IMG/VR virus record: IMGVR_UViG_3300033153_012581
Location: 1 to 22,615 of that record
DNA: 22,615 nt
Origin: a virus
Reading direction: 5' to 3' (one strand)
Position 1 is the stretch's first letter. The number at the start of each line of letters is the position of its first letter. Made by a program: the position numbers and the translations under genes. Shown piece after piece: positions 12,782 to 22,387 of the stretch. Below the pieces are notes generated by a model that saw only the letters and a program-made list of their open reading frames with translations, did no database searches and was not told the origin of the DNA.

Positions 12782-14497
12782 CTAGTCTCTGATACCCGCT
12801 AAGTGTTTCAGACTTGAAAGAGATGCTCCAAGGCCGTTGTAGTTCTGCGCCCCGCCGCCACGACGACCTGCGGATTGAGTCTCTTCTTCCAAGTATTCTC
12901 GACCTCCATGAAGTCGAGATCGAACACGAGATCGAACGTCTTCTAAATCGTCCACATCCCGCATGGGTTCTCTAAAGTCTTCGATCAGTTCATCCACCTG
13001 CTCTTCGGATCGAATTCCAACCCGTTCCAACATGCGAAGGATCTTCGCACCTTGTGGATGAGTTTGCAACCTCTTGGCTGCGTGCATCTGTAAAGCAAGA
13101 TCGCGGTTCGCTTCAAGAGCCTGCTCGAGGCCCTCTGCCAACTTGTGATTCTTCTTCTTCAGTCGCTCTGATTTTTCTAGCTGGATACGGTGCGCTTCTT
13201 CCTCCTCAATCCGAAAAGCCCGCATCTCTTGGTCGGCCTCTTCCACCCGCTCACGTAAGGCGTCAGGACTAGCGTACTGAGACACATCCCCTACAATCGC
13301 TCGAACTCGATCTGTATCAGAGTCGCTTTCATGGAGTAAGCACTCCAGGTGGTACTTATACCCTGCCTCTCGCGCCGCCTCAGTGAGCTTCTCGATCAGC
13401 TCCTCTTGCCCCTCTACCCGCATCTCGACGTCTTCAAGCTGTGATCGTAGTACTCGTATCTCAGCATCTCGCTCCGCGATGAGAGCGTTAGCATCCTCAG
13501 TCAGTGTGAAAGGCAAAAGCGCGTTTCTCACGCTCTCCAACGCCTTCACAGACAATCCCAGCTCCGGATCGTTTTCCAGCTCCTCACGGACCTGCTTCTC
13601 TACATCTGCCCGCTGCTCCGTGATTCGAGAGACGATCTCTGTCGCAAACTCTTTGCGAAGATCTTCTGCAGTGATTCCACTACCTTCCGCATCTGCGAGA
13701 ACAAGGGCAGCGAAACGCTTAGCCAGCTCGGATTCGTCCGGAGCCCCTACTTGTGGCGCACGATTCTCTTCTTCCTCTTCTTCCTCTTCCTCTTCCTCTT
13801 CCACAGCGTCCGAGTCGTCGTCCTCTTCCGAGGAATCGTCAGAGCCATCGTCAACGCCAGCGATCCCGGCCGCTGTGTCTTCCTCAGAAGCTACTTCCCC
13901 TTCTTCCATCGTGACACCTTCGAACATCATGGTCACGCCTTCTTCAGCGCTCTCGAACACCACCTCAGGGTAAGCGGTTGGATCCGCCGGTTCAGCCACG
14001 AAGTCGAAAGTGACGAGTTTGTAATCGTCCTGAACTTCCTCGATACCATCTCGCAGGGGTTTGGTGCTGCCGTATCCTCGAGAGCTAATTCCTACCGGAA
14101 CACCGGCCTCCAGAATAGCCTTGAGATCGCGACCCTTCGCTGTGTTCAGTATCTCGGCTTCTCCGATAACCTGGTCGCCTTTCAGCTTCAACGCTGTGAT
14201 GACGTGAGAGGCTCTCTGCAGAGCAGTACGACCGTCAGAAGGATGATCCAGCTCCCCCAACACCTTCCGAGACTCCAAATTGGCGTGAAGCCTGGAAATG
14301 TTGTTCTCCCAAATCGAGTGCTTGTAAAATCTACCATTTGCTGTGGGATTGGCCGCGTGGCCGAATTCTCCACGAGCAAACACACGACCCTTCTTGTCGC
14401 CGCTCCCCTCGAACAGCTCGAGTGTGCAGTACTTGATCTGCTCATCAATAAGCTGATTCTCTGTAGGGGAGGGAGTTGAAGTCAGAGTTTTTGTCAT
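12782..14497 (-). CDS. Prohead protease fused to scaffold-like region (gp21 + gp22 type)
   Basis: The 571-residue protein begins with a T4 gp21-type serine protease. It has 'GRVFARGEFG' (37-46), 'LGELDHPSDGRT' with H85 as the likely catalytic histidine, 'GVPVGISSRGYGS' with a catalytic serine at 138-139, and 'VTFDFVAEPADP' (162-173). From about residue 195 the chain becomes very acidic (EEDTAA..., SSEEDDDSD, then 12 glutamates at 233-244). It ends as long charged helices with heptad character (about 350-540), as in scaffolding cores. It would build the inner core around the portal, then digest it during maturation. The start is ATG with AGAAGGG about 10 bases upstream. T4 codes these two functions in separate genes, so the fusion is a notable variant. 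Confidence 0.85.
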   Translation of the reverse strand: MTKTLTSTPSPTENQLIDEQIKYCTLELFEGSGDKKGRVFARGEFGHAANPTANGRFYKHSIWENNISRLHANLESRKVLGELDHPSDGRTALQRASHVITALKLKGDQVIGEAEILNTAKGRDLKAILEAGVPVGISSRGYGSTKPLRDGIEEVQDDYKLVTFDFVAEPADPTAYPEVVFESAEEGVTMMFEGVTMEEGEVASEEDTAAGIAGVDDGSDDSSEEDDDSDAVEEEEEEEEEEEENRAPQVGAPDESELAKRFAALVLADAEGSGITAEDLRKEFATEIVSRITEQRADVEKQVREELENDPELGLSVKALESVRNALLPFTLTEDANALIAERDAEIRVLRSQLEDVEMRVEGQEELIEKLTEAAREAGYKYHLECLLHESDSDTDRVRAIVGDVSQYASPDALRERVEEADQEMRAFRIEEEEAHRIQLEKSERLKKKNHKLAEGLEQALEANRDLALQMHAAKRLQTHPQGAKILRMLERVGIRSEEQVDELIEDFREPMRDVDDLEDVRSRVRSRLHGGREYLEEETQSAGRRGGGAQNYNGLGASLSSLKHLAGIRD

Positions 14498-14501
14498 CGT
14501 T

Positions 14502-14654
14502 CTAGCCCTTCTTCCATCGGAAGTTGGAGCGGAATGGGGTCCGTCCGACTATTGTATCCAACACGCCACCGTAACCGGGGCGATCGAGAACAGCCTGTGG
14601 AGAACCCACAGATCGCTTCTTCCGCTTCACCGGACTTTTCTCAACTCCTATCAC
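14502..14654 (-). CDS. Small basic protein of the head operon (50 aa)
   Basis: This is a 50-residue frame from GTG (14654-14652) with AGGGAG 7 bases upstream, ending in TAG 4 bases before the protease start. It begins MIGVEKSPVKRKKRSVGSPQ and ends 'FRSNFRWKKG', so it is strongly basic and Arg/Lys-rich. It accounts for an otherwise empty 237-base gap in a genome with no other gaps that size. In T4, two small genes (67 and 68) lie between portal and protease, and this protein with the acidic one upstream occupies the same relative place. The call depends on the non-ATG start and the lack of a homologue I can name. Confidence 0.5.
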   Translation of the reverse strand: MIGVEKSPVKRKKRSVGSPQAVLDRPGYGGVLDTIVGRTPFRSNFRWKKG

Positions 14655-14734
14655 TTCTTTTCTCCCTGAAGAGTATGCCGTGCGACGCCGCCGCCAAGAT
14701 CCACCTTTCTTAGGTGGTAGGGGTCGTCGTCGCC

Positions 14735-15601
<867 letters not shown>

Positions 15602-15611
15602 CTCAATCCTC

Positions 15612-16418
15612 CTAGCTGGCCTCGACCATTCTATTGGCTGCCGTTACGACAAAGCAACTAGCGATCTCACGATCTCGCAACCCTTCGATAAGGCTATCGT
15701 AGAGTTTACTACGGTCATGAGCGTCTTTCGCTGTCGTCATTACGTTAGAACTCACCTCATGAAGAATCTGCAGATCGTCAAATAAATCCGTGGCGAATCG
15801 ACCGAACAGATCAAAAATGGGTTCGGACGACTCTGCTTCTAATATGAGTACCGATTCCACGTCACTTCTGATCTTCCCCAGGCGATCGATCAGGCTCTCC
15901 AGACTTTCTGCCACATTGATCGGTTCATCATACAACTTTCGACGCAACAGATCACTCTCTATGGATGCCATCTCTCCACCGATAAAGTCAATGATGCTAT
16001 CACGCCGCTCTTCAAACAGCCTCAACCAAGGTCTGGAAATGGCCAGTAGCGCGTCTACCTGAGGAGTTTGCGGCACAGCTGGAACAAGAGCCCTGAGTCT
16101 TGAAATGGCGATATCCGTTGCTCCTTCCATGAACAACGAGACTATCGTGCTCGCCTCTCGTTCTATAAATGTGCTGGCATTGGTATGATCAAAAACCTCG
16201 ACCCGCAGATCTGTCACAACCGCCTCAGAGGCTTCCAGTCGAATAAGTTGGAAGGCGCCCTCGCTGAAGACAACTGTGCCGTTATCTCGAGTAGAAATGA
16301 TCTCGAAGGCTCTGTCCCCGAAGTGGCCCCGGAGCGCCGCAGCCGCGCTCTCGATGCGATCCTCGTAACTCCCGGTCCTTAACCTTCGTAGTTCAGAGGC
16401 TGGTAGGAGTTTGATCAT
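15612..16418 (-). CDS. Head-region protein of unknown function (268 aa)
   Basis: The frame runs from ATG 16418, 44 bases after the portal stop, with no strong ribosome site, and ends 10 bases before the next ATG. It has an N-terminal alpha/beta part (LRRLRTGSYEDRIESAAAAL, then 'FEIISTRDNGTVVFSEGAFQL' over about 38-58). It continues as long helices (for example 'FIGGEMASIESDLLRRKLYD' around 148-167) to the end. No motif, Cys cluster, signal or membrane segment is seen. It is likely a capsid-assembly or virion protein because it lies between portal and core genes. I do not recognise the family. Confidence 0.6.
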   Translation of the reverse strand: MIKLLPASELRRLRTGSYEDRIESAAAALRGHFGDRAFEIISTRDNGTVVFSEGAFQLIRLEASEAVVTDLRVEVFDHTNASTFIEREASTIVSLFMEGATDIAISRLRALVPAVPQTPQVDALLAISRPWLRLFEERRDSIIDFIGGEMASIESDLLRRKLYDEPINVAESLESLIDRLGKIRSDVESVLILEAESSEPIFDLFGRFATDLFDDLQILHEVSSNVMTTAKDAHDRSKLYDSLIEGLRDREIASCFVVTAANRMVEAS

Positions 16419-16462
16419 CTTGCTGACATTATCCGTTCCTAGAACTGCCTGTCAAACAGAAA

Positions 16463-19324
16463 TCATTTGGCCGCCGCCACAACTTCTCGAAGAAGTGCAC
16501 CTACTTCCTTGAGACGTCTAGCCTGAAGATCGTTAGCCTTCATGAGGCTCTCGAGCTTCCCATCAGCTCGTTTTTCAGCCTGCTTGTTGCCTCGGAGTAG
16601 CTCTTGCTCGGAGATGCCTCCACGCAATTTCATTGGAAGCGCGTTCAACTTCCTCTCAATCAACTTCAAGCGTGAAGTGGGGGATACTCCCTCGGCACCG
16701 CCTCCGGCCGCCGGTGGCTCCGCCGCTGCTTGAGCCATGGCACTGAGTTTTTCTACCTCAGCCTGTGCTTTGCCTTCGCGAATCACATCCTCGGACCGCT
16801 CCTGCACGATGATCCCTATGTCTTCGTTAGAGAGTTGGTACACATTCTCTAATACCCATCGCAACGAAACATGCTCTCGCATGCGTGAGGCAAGGTCCGC
16901 TCTTGCATTCCGCACCTCGAGCTGCGCCAGCTCGAAAATGGCCGACGGCACGGTCATGTGAATGTTGTATTCGTTCGCATAGGGGTCGATGTTCAAAGCG
17001 GCGAGATGTGTCCGAGCCACTTTGCGTAGTCCGTTACGAACCTCTCGCTGAACACGAAGAATGGATCGGGCGAAGCGAACATCTTCACTAGAAAGCACTG
17101 CTCGCGCTGTATTATCGTCCTGGGCCAGGTACGCTTTGGGTACCTTCAGCGCGGTGAATAATTTAGTCTGAAAATATTCAACATCGTCCATGCTATTGGA
17201 AACAAAAACACCCGCCCCGATGGCGAAGTTATGGTGACCTTCTACTGTAAGATCATACACAGCCTCACGATCTTCAGTTTTCCGCACAAAAACAACAGTA
17301 TGGTTGGTAGCAGACAGCGCTCGGCCTTTGGGCCTCCACCCGGGTATATTACGAGCCGCAAAAACATTCCATGTGAGCCCTTCGGCTTTCAACACGCGGT
17401 CTATAACGCTCTGAGACACTCTCCCACGGTGCATCAGCTCTTTAATATTTCGAGCCCCTGTAGCTAGCACCAAATACGCCAAGTCATCGGCAGAAAGATC
17501 TCGCCACCTGGGATTTCCAGCGCCTCGAATTCGACTTCGATGATCCTCGCTCCTATTCCACTCAGCGAGAACGTGCGCCTTTTCTGCCCGCGCAACCTTA
17601 TCCCCCATGCGCTCAATCATCATCTCTCGGTGCACACCCTTGCGGCTTTCGGTCCATGAAGCACGGAGCTTACGACGTCTTGCTGGACTCCTACTTGCTT
17701 CTCTCGCCTTTGCTTTTGCTTCTGGCGTGTGCATGAACTTTACAGCCTCTGAGTGCTCACGGGCATGTTCCTTCCGATTCACCGCCTTCAGGTTCTCCGG
17801 ATTATTATCTGTTTTCCTGTGGTTGACGTGGTGTATAACACCTCCGCTCGCCCAGACCACCTTCGGGTCTCCATGCAAAGATTCGTAAACACGATGATGC
17901 GTGTAAACGAACTTGTCTTTTTTCGGATCATAGACCTTCTCGTACCCAGTTAGATAGTCACCCCTGCCCCTGCTCGATTCCTTTCGATATAAAGGCATGA
18001 GAGAATCCCCAGGTCGAAGATGCTCCGCCATGGACCACTTCCCATCACGACTCAGGAAGGGATGATTACCAGTGCACCTTATGACTTCTCCGCTATCCAA
18101 CCCTACTTCCCAAATCTCGGCTGACGTGTGTGTCCTACGAGCCGCTCGACCTAGTCCAGGAACCACCTTCCCGCTCTCGTTCACTGAATAAAGCCAGAAC
18201 TCCCCTCCACGCGTAACCAGCTCTCGAATAGTTGGTTGCGTCCCATCCAACAAAGGAACCCGTGTGCTTCCTGCCAGACACTGCCAGCTCGGACCGCCCA
18301 ACACCTCGATGCGGGTACCCTCTACTCCCTTGCGAACCGGCACCCAAAAGTCCTCGTCCTGGGCCAACGGCTCGAATTTCATGTCGAGTTTTCCCGTTGA
18401 GGGGTTCACAAAACGCTTCTTTTTATGCTGCTGCCGAATCTTATTCACGAAGGCTAGGGCTTCCGCCGGGGGGAGATCGCCTACGTCAACATAAAAAGCA
18501 AAACGCTCCGGTGCTCGCTGAAGTCGATAGATCATCGCAGCGTCTTCGAGCAGCATGAGCCGCTTCCATATCCATCGGGCGGGCTCCAAAACCGAGTACC
18601 CATAAATACTCCGGCGGTGCTTCCCGCGGAGCCTGAAATGAGCCACTTCCCAAGGTTCCAACGCGGAGACGCGTTGGAGAAGGTTACCAGGGGGTCGGGC
18701 CGCTCCCGGCTGCGTTGTCTGCCGAATGGCATCAGTTCTTTGGGCGAGGATCTTCTGAAATTCCTGCGGAGAATATCCAAAACGACCTTTAAAGTCTTGG
18801 ACAAAACCGTACAGCTCCCCACGGGGACCTTCAACCCGTCGGACTGTCGGCGCTGGCAGGAAATTCAATCCCACCACCCCGTCCTTGGTTACCAGCATCT
18901 CCTCGTAATCATTTCCGTACTTAACTAAGGAGCGGACGATTTCCCAAATTTCCTCATCAAGACGAAGACGCTTGTAGAATAGGTCATCGAGTACGCCTTG
19001 AAGAGTTTTATCTGGACTTGATATCCAAACCGTGCGTTGAAGCTGGGTGTCAGGCTGCGAGGCATCGTCAGCATAAATATCCAAAGACGACGCCATTGTG
19101 GGTTCGTCGTCCATTTCCTCATAGTCTACATAGCGGCTGATCAGATCATGCTCTAGTCGGAGGTAATCCGACAAAGCATCGTAGCCATAGGCTTGAAGTA
19201 GGTCATACCCGGAGTCAGGATATGTGGGAGAAGTGCTTCCCTTAGCGAGTAGCTGCCCGCCGCGCTCTTTGTCCGAAGCGAACGCCCCGCGAAGGCGATC
19301 GATGACGTTTTGTACAGCTCCCAC
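16463..19324 (-). CDS. Portal protein (T4 gp20-like), intein-containing precursor
   Basis: The start is GTG, overlapping the previous TAG by one base, with GAGGGG just upstream. The precursor is 953 residues. The flanking parts are a gp20-type portal: 'YEEMDDEPTMASSLDIYADD' (68-87), 'KYGNDYEEMLV' (135-145), 'RSIYGYSVLEPARWIWKRL' (238-256), and after the insert 'MDDVEYFQTKLFTALKVPK' (712-730) and 'FARSILRVQREVRNGL' (751-766). The C-terminal part is helical. Residues 349-710 are an intein, so the spliced portal is 591 residues, near the T4 size of 524. It forms the dodecameric ring at the head vertex, the DNA gate and terminase dock. Because the portal needs splicing to work, late head assembly depends on intein activity. 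Confidence 0.93.
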   Translation of the reverse strand: MGAVQNVIDRLRGAFASDKERGGQLLAKGSTSPTYPDSGYDLLQAYGYDALSDYLRLEHDLISRYVDYEEMDDEPTMASSLDIYADDASQPDTQLQRTVWISSPDKTLQGVLDDLFYKRLRLDEEIWEIVRSLVKYGNDYEEMLVTKDGVVGLNFLPAPTVRRVEGPRGELYGFVQDFKGRFGYSPQEFQKILAQRTDAIRQTTQPGAARPPGNLLQRVSALEPWEVAHFRLRGKHRRSIYGYSVLEPARWIWKRLMLLEDAAMIYRLQRAPERFAFYVDVGDLPPAEALAFVNKIRQQHKKKRFVNPSTGKLDMKFEPLAQDEDFWVPVRKGVEGTRIEVLGGPSWQCLAGSTRVPLLDGTQPTIRELVTRGGEFWLYSVNESGKVVPGLGRAARRTHTSAEIWEVGLDSGEVIRCTGNHPFLSRDGKWSMAEHLRPGDSLMPLYRKESSRGRGDYLTGYEKVYDPKKDKFVYTHHRVYESLHGDPKVVWASGGVIHHVNHRKTDNNPENLKAVNRKEHAREHSEAVKFMHTPEAKAKAREASRSPARRRKLRASWTESRKGVHREMMIERMGDKVARAEKAHVLAEWNRSEDHRSRIRGAGNPRWRDLSADDLAYLVLATGARNIKELMHRGRVSQSVIDRVLKAEGLTWNVFAARNIPGWRPKGRALSATNHTVVFVRKTEDREAVYDLTVEGHHNFAIGAGVFVSNSMDDVEYFQTKLFTALKVPKAYLAQDDNTARAVLSSEDVRFARSILRVQREVRNGLRKVARTHLAALNIDPYANEYNIHMTVPSAIFELAQLEVRNARADLASRMREHVSLRWVLENVYQLSNEDIGIIVQERSEDVIREGKAQAEVEKLSAMAQAAAEPPAAGGGAEGVSPTSRLKLIERKLNALPMKLRGGISEQELLRGNKQAEKRADGKLESLMKANDLQARRLKEVGALLREVVAAAK
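17195..18280 (-). mobile_element. Intein with HNH homing-endonuclease domain in the portal gene
   Basis: This is a 362-residue insert in portal residues 349-710. It starts with C349 in block A (CLAGSTRVPLLDG). Block B is TGNHPF (418-423). The C-terminal blocks are 'VYDLTVEGHHNF' (689-700) and 'FVSN' ending at N710, followed by extein S711 as the +1 nucleophile. The penultimate residue is Ser709, not the common His. Residues 471-525 hold an HNH endonuclease, with H498-H499, N507/N508, 'NPENL' and H520. After it come a basic stretch (about 545-605) and a helix-turn-helix-like segment (about 612-650) that may read the target. Removing it joins GPSWQ to SMDDVEYF, the conserved portal segment, which is a typical homing site. 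Confidence 0.92.
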
Positions 19325-19683
19325 TATCCCCTCGCTGCCAACTGCTCAGAAAATGATCGAGCGAACTCCTCTGATCGAAGAAGATAGCCGACAAGTCGCT
19401 TTGCCACAACCTTTGGAAGATCAGGGAGATTGGCATAATCAGCGGCTCGCAGGGATCGTCTCTCCAGCTCATCTGCCAGTGCGTTGGCTGCGAGAACCCC
19501 GATACCCTGGTACAGATTATCGAGAGGCATTGTTTTGACAGACTGCTGAGCCACATCCAGAGACAGCTTCGAGGGCCGAACGAGCACGGCTCCCGTTCCT
19601 CCGGGAGCAACATTCATATTGCCACCGAATATCTCAGTGAGCTGTCTTTTCAGTTCGTCGTTCATACCTATCTCTAATATCAT
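19324..19683 (-). CDS. Small protein between terminase and portal, unknown
   Basis: The 119-residue frame runs from ATG 19683. A second ATG at 19665 (MNDELKRQL...) has AGAGATAGGT upstream and may be the true start, giving 113 residues. The last base overlaps the portal GTG. Residues 22-30 are Gly-rich (APGGTGAVLV). The rest is helical: 'LYQGIGVLAANALADELERR' (about 57-76) and 'VAKRLVGYLLRSEEFARSF' (about 93-111). No motif or family is seen. A packaging accessory or portal-adaptor role is possible from position only. The gene is supported by tight coupling on its downstream side. Confidence 0.7.
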   Translation of the reverse strand: MILEIGMNDELKRQLTEIFGGNMNVAPGGTGAVLVRPSKLSLDVAQQSVKTMPLDNLYQGIGVLAANALADELERRSLRAADYANLPDLPKVVAKRLVGYLLRSEEFARSFSEQLAARG

Positions 19684-19705
19684 GGTGAAGCTGAACTTGA
19701 AACAG

Positions 19706-21724
19706 CTAGTGCTCCCAGCCTCCTCCAGAACCTACCAAAAATGGTGGAAGCGCTGTTAGGTCCGACACTGTCTCCTCAGCGTCCTCGCTGCCATAACTCC
19801 GTGCCAGTGCGGCCTGCTGATGCTCTAGCATCCACGCGTCCCCATGATCAGGCGCACTACGCAAAATCGCCAGTGGGAGGCTGGAAGAGTTTTCTGTCAG
19901 TGTCCACGTTATTCCGGCCACCGCATCTGCGATATCTTTTTTCCCCCGTAAAGGATGGTCCACCTTGCGTTTGACACGATCGTGCTCTAACTCTCGCAAC
20001 TCTTGGAGGAGCGGAGGGTAGTCGTAGTAGTGCAACCGATCCTCGTAAAGAGCAGTCTTGAGAAGATCGTAGGGCCCCATCGTGCGATCAACCGACAACT
20101 GGACGGCATTGAATCCCCTCTGGTTCAGCTTCTGAATAGCATCGGCAGAATTCCACGAGTCGATAGAGACACAGGTTATCACATACCCATGCTTAGAGAG
20201 CTGGTAAACAAGCTTTCGGACATCCCCTAGGATGATCTCTCCTCCGACAGGAGGCACGATCCTCAACGCCACGTCTACTGTTATATCGGGAGCCCTCTCT
20301 GGATACTTGTTTCCTTCATCGTCCCGTCGTACCACCTCCACCCATCCGGAGACATGGCCCATGGCAAAGCCAGTGGAGTCGCTTGTCAAAGAAGGATCAA
20401 TGTGGATGTGCCGGGGAGCGTAGGGATTAATTATAGGCCTCTTACCCCCCTCTGCGTCATTGGCGGGGCGGATCATCTTGTGCCAGTAGAACTTCCCAGG
20501 TTGCGAGGGATCGTAGACCTCAACGCTGAAGGGATGTTTCATATCGGGGCGTATGGCATCGATGATCTTTGTCCTGCGCTGAATGTACGGGCTTACTGAT
20601 ACCGTAGCCACACCGGCGAGATCGCGAATGGCCCCTTCCAAATCCTTCTCGAAGTCGATATAGAAATCTTTAGGAACATCGATCACCACGCAGTCCTCAG
20701 GAAGAATAACCTTCACCTCTTCGATGTCTTCGTTCTCACCTACAATGCGACTGGGAGCCTGCTCGTTACCCACTATCACGTGAAACCAATCACCAGAGTA
20801 GTAGTCTTCGGGCTTCGTGTGCCACAACGCGTAGTCCCGAACAAATACGGTAGGATCTGTGAGCGACTCTTTGATGCGTCGTGCCGTGAAATCATCGTTC
20901 GTCTGCTTCGAGGACACAACGAATAGGATGCCAGGCAGCCGTCCTTTGCGCTCAAATCGAGATTTCATCCGTCGCTGGATCGCGTTGTAAAGAACTTCAG
21001 CCCTATCCTGTAAGTTGAATCGAGGATCTTGCCCTTTACTAGCCTTGGGCATGAAATTTGTCTCATCCAAGAGACAGCTGATAACATTTAAACCAAGGAC
21101 CGAGCCATCGTTACTCGCCCTTGCAGCTACCCAAACCTTGCGGGGGAACCGCAGCTCCTTCTTCGTCTTCTCAAACGGAAAGTTCTCTTGAAAATAAGGG
21201 CTGGCCTCGATCTTCGTTGCGATGTTCTCGTAGGCTACCTTGGTCGCCAAAATTTCGTTGACCGATAAGCAGACAATCGAAATATTCGAGTTCGCCGCAA
21301 TACCGACAGATCGATGAGGATCGCGCATGCAGCTCAAGATGTATAAAAGCCTACAAATTCCTATGCTTGCGGCAAAAGTTTTTCCTGTGCCGATCGCTCC
21401 CGTGAACACAGCCTCTCTGTAGCTGTCTGAAAAAATTTCGGTCAGGTCCTCCAACCATGTGGGATACACGGTGTCGCATGTATTCCCCAGATAATAGGGG
21501 TCCATGCAGAATGTCTTCATGTCTACTGGTGTGCGTATCCACTCAAGGTCGCCGAGAGTGTGAAGCAGATCAGCGCTGCCAACGGGATCAAGCATCTCGG
21601 CCGCAATGGCCTCGATCACCTCACGCTCCCCAGGCGTTAGCGTCTCCAGATCCCTCTCGAGTAACCCTGTGCTCTCCTGTGGGGTCCTGACGGACCTCCA
21701 GTGCCCATTATCGTATTCGATCAT
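19706..21724 (-). CDS. terL: Terminase large subunit
   Basis: The 672-residue packaging motor has an N-terminal ATPase and a C-terminal RNase-H-like nuclease. Walker A is GAIGTGKT (109-116), Walker B ends in 'SCLLDE' (216-221) with E221 as the catalytic glutamate, and the coupling motif is 'VVSSKQ' (269-274). Nuclease acidic residues are D443 (HIDPSLTSD), D522 (VSIDSW) and D597/D600 (KKDIADA). The length is similar to T4 gp17 (610). It docks on the portal, pumps DNA using ATP and cuts the genome at the start and end of packaging. It begins 7 bases after the stop of the putative small subunit with a weak ribosome site, so it may be coupled. Confidence 0.95.
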   Translation of the reverse strand: MIEYDNGHWRSVRTPQESTGLLERDLETLTPGEREVIEAIAAEMLDPVGSADLLHTLGDLEWIRTPVDMKTFCMDPYYLGNTCDTVYPTWLEDLTEIFSDSYREAVFTGAIGTGKTFAASIGICRLLYILSCMRDPHRSVGIAANSNISIVCLSVNEILATKVAYENIATKIEASPYFQENFPFEKTKKELRFPRKVWVAARASNDGSVLGLNVISCLLDETNFMPKASKGQDPRFNLQDRAEVLYNAIQRRMKSRFERKGRLPGILFVVSSKQTNDDFTARRIKESLTDPTVFVRDYALWHTKPEDYYSGDWFHVIVGNEQAPSRIVGENEDIEEVKVILPEDCVVIDVPKDFYIDFEKDLEGAIRDLAGVATVSVSPYIQRRTKIIDAIRPDMKHPFSVEVYDPSQPGKFYWHKMIRPANDAEGGKRPIINPYAPRHIHIDPSLTSDSTGFAMGHVSGWVEVVRRDDEGNKYPERAPDITVDVALRIVPPVGGEIILGDVRKLVYQLSKHGYVITCVSIDSWNSADAIQKLNQRGFNAVQLSVDRTMGPYDLLKTALYEDRLHYYDYPPLLQELRELEHDRVKRKVDHPLRGKKDIADAVAGITWTLTENSSSLPLAILRSAPDHGDAWMLEHQQAALARSYGSEDAEETVSDLTALPPFLVGSGGGWEH

Positions 21725-21730
21725 GGGGAG

Positions 21731-22387
21731 CTAGTTCGTCTCTTCAGAGACCGCTGGGAGCTTCAGGAAGCGCTCTACAACACCCATGACCTTGCGCCGA
21801 GACTCGGGGTCCTTCAGCACCTCACTAACCGCCCCATCGCCGAATTTCGCCATTAGGTTCTCACTCATCGTGGCTTCGACCTCGACGTTGACATCCACGC
21901 CTCTCGGCGATCTCGAGTGGACACCCAGCTCCATCTTCAAGTCGGCCATGTCTTTGAGAATGTTCCTTGCCTCTCGGATTTCCGCCGTCATGGAGGGCAG
22001 AAGTTTTTTGATCCCCTTCTCCGTGGCGAAGTCCACACCAACACGATGCATCTGAATTCGGTACAGCTCTTCCAGTTCGTCCAGCTCATCGATGCTCTCC
22101 TTGACCTTCTGCTTCGCCGCGTCAAAAACATCTGGAAAACGCTTCTGCACAAGATCGCCGGGAGGCATCTTCTTCCGGAACTCCGCGAGCTGTTGCTCCA
22201 AGCCATGTTTGGAAATCGAGAGGTACTCCCGACGTTCGTCCTGGACGAATCGCGCGACTTGGGCCAGCGGCCACCCCGCGCATATTCGATCGTAGACCTC
22301 TTTGTAGCAAGCCATCGCTCGCAATTTCTGAAACTTAACAGCGCGGCCCGGAGGGAGGGCGCGCTTTCTCTTTCGTAGTCGTGGCAT
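21731..22387 (-). CDS. Putative terminase small subunit
   Basis: The ATG at 22387 is preferred; a GTG directly before it would add one residue. About 218 residues. The basic N-terminus (PRLRKRKRALPPGRAVKFQK) is followed by 'YKEVYDRICAGWPLAQVARFVQ' and 'YLSISKHGLEQQLAEFRKK' (about 29-71), a helix-turn-helix-like DNA-binding region. A central helical region (around 95-160, 'SIDELDELEELYRIQMHRVG' and 'AEIREARNILKDMADLKMEL') would make oligomers. The C-terminal tail could touch the large subunit. The domain order and the place immediately before the large subunit are typical for small terminases, but no family signature is diagnostic. It would recognise the packaging start site. Confidence 0.65.
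   Translation of the reverse strand: MPRLRKRKRALPPGRAVKFQKLRAMACYKEVYDRICAGWPLAQVARFVQDERREYLSISKHGLEQQLAEFRKKMPPGDLVQKRFPDVFDAAKQKVKESIDELDELEELYRIQMHRVGVDFATEKGIKKLLPSMTAEIREARNILKDMADLKMELGVHSRSPRGVDVNVEVEATMSENLMAKFGDGAVSEVLKDPESRRKVMGVVERFLKLPAVSEETN

Noticed and set aside
11870-12802. 310-codon open frame on the plus strand across the capsid gene
   Set aside because: It is antisense to a certain capsid gene, has no family features and no ribosome site; all other genes are on the minus strand.
13383-14479. Plus-strand Ser-rich and hydrophobic frames opposite the protease gene
   Set aside because: Antisense to clear protease and scaffold coding; the apparent Ser and Phe/Leu runs come from the CTC/TTC repeats.
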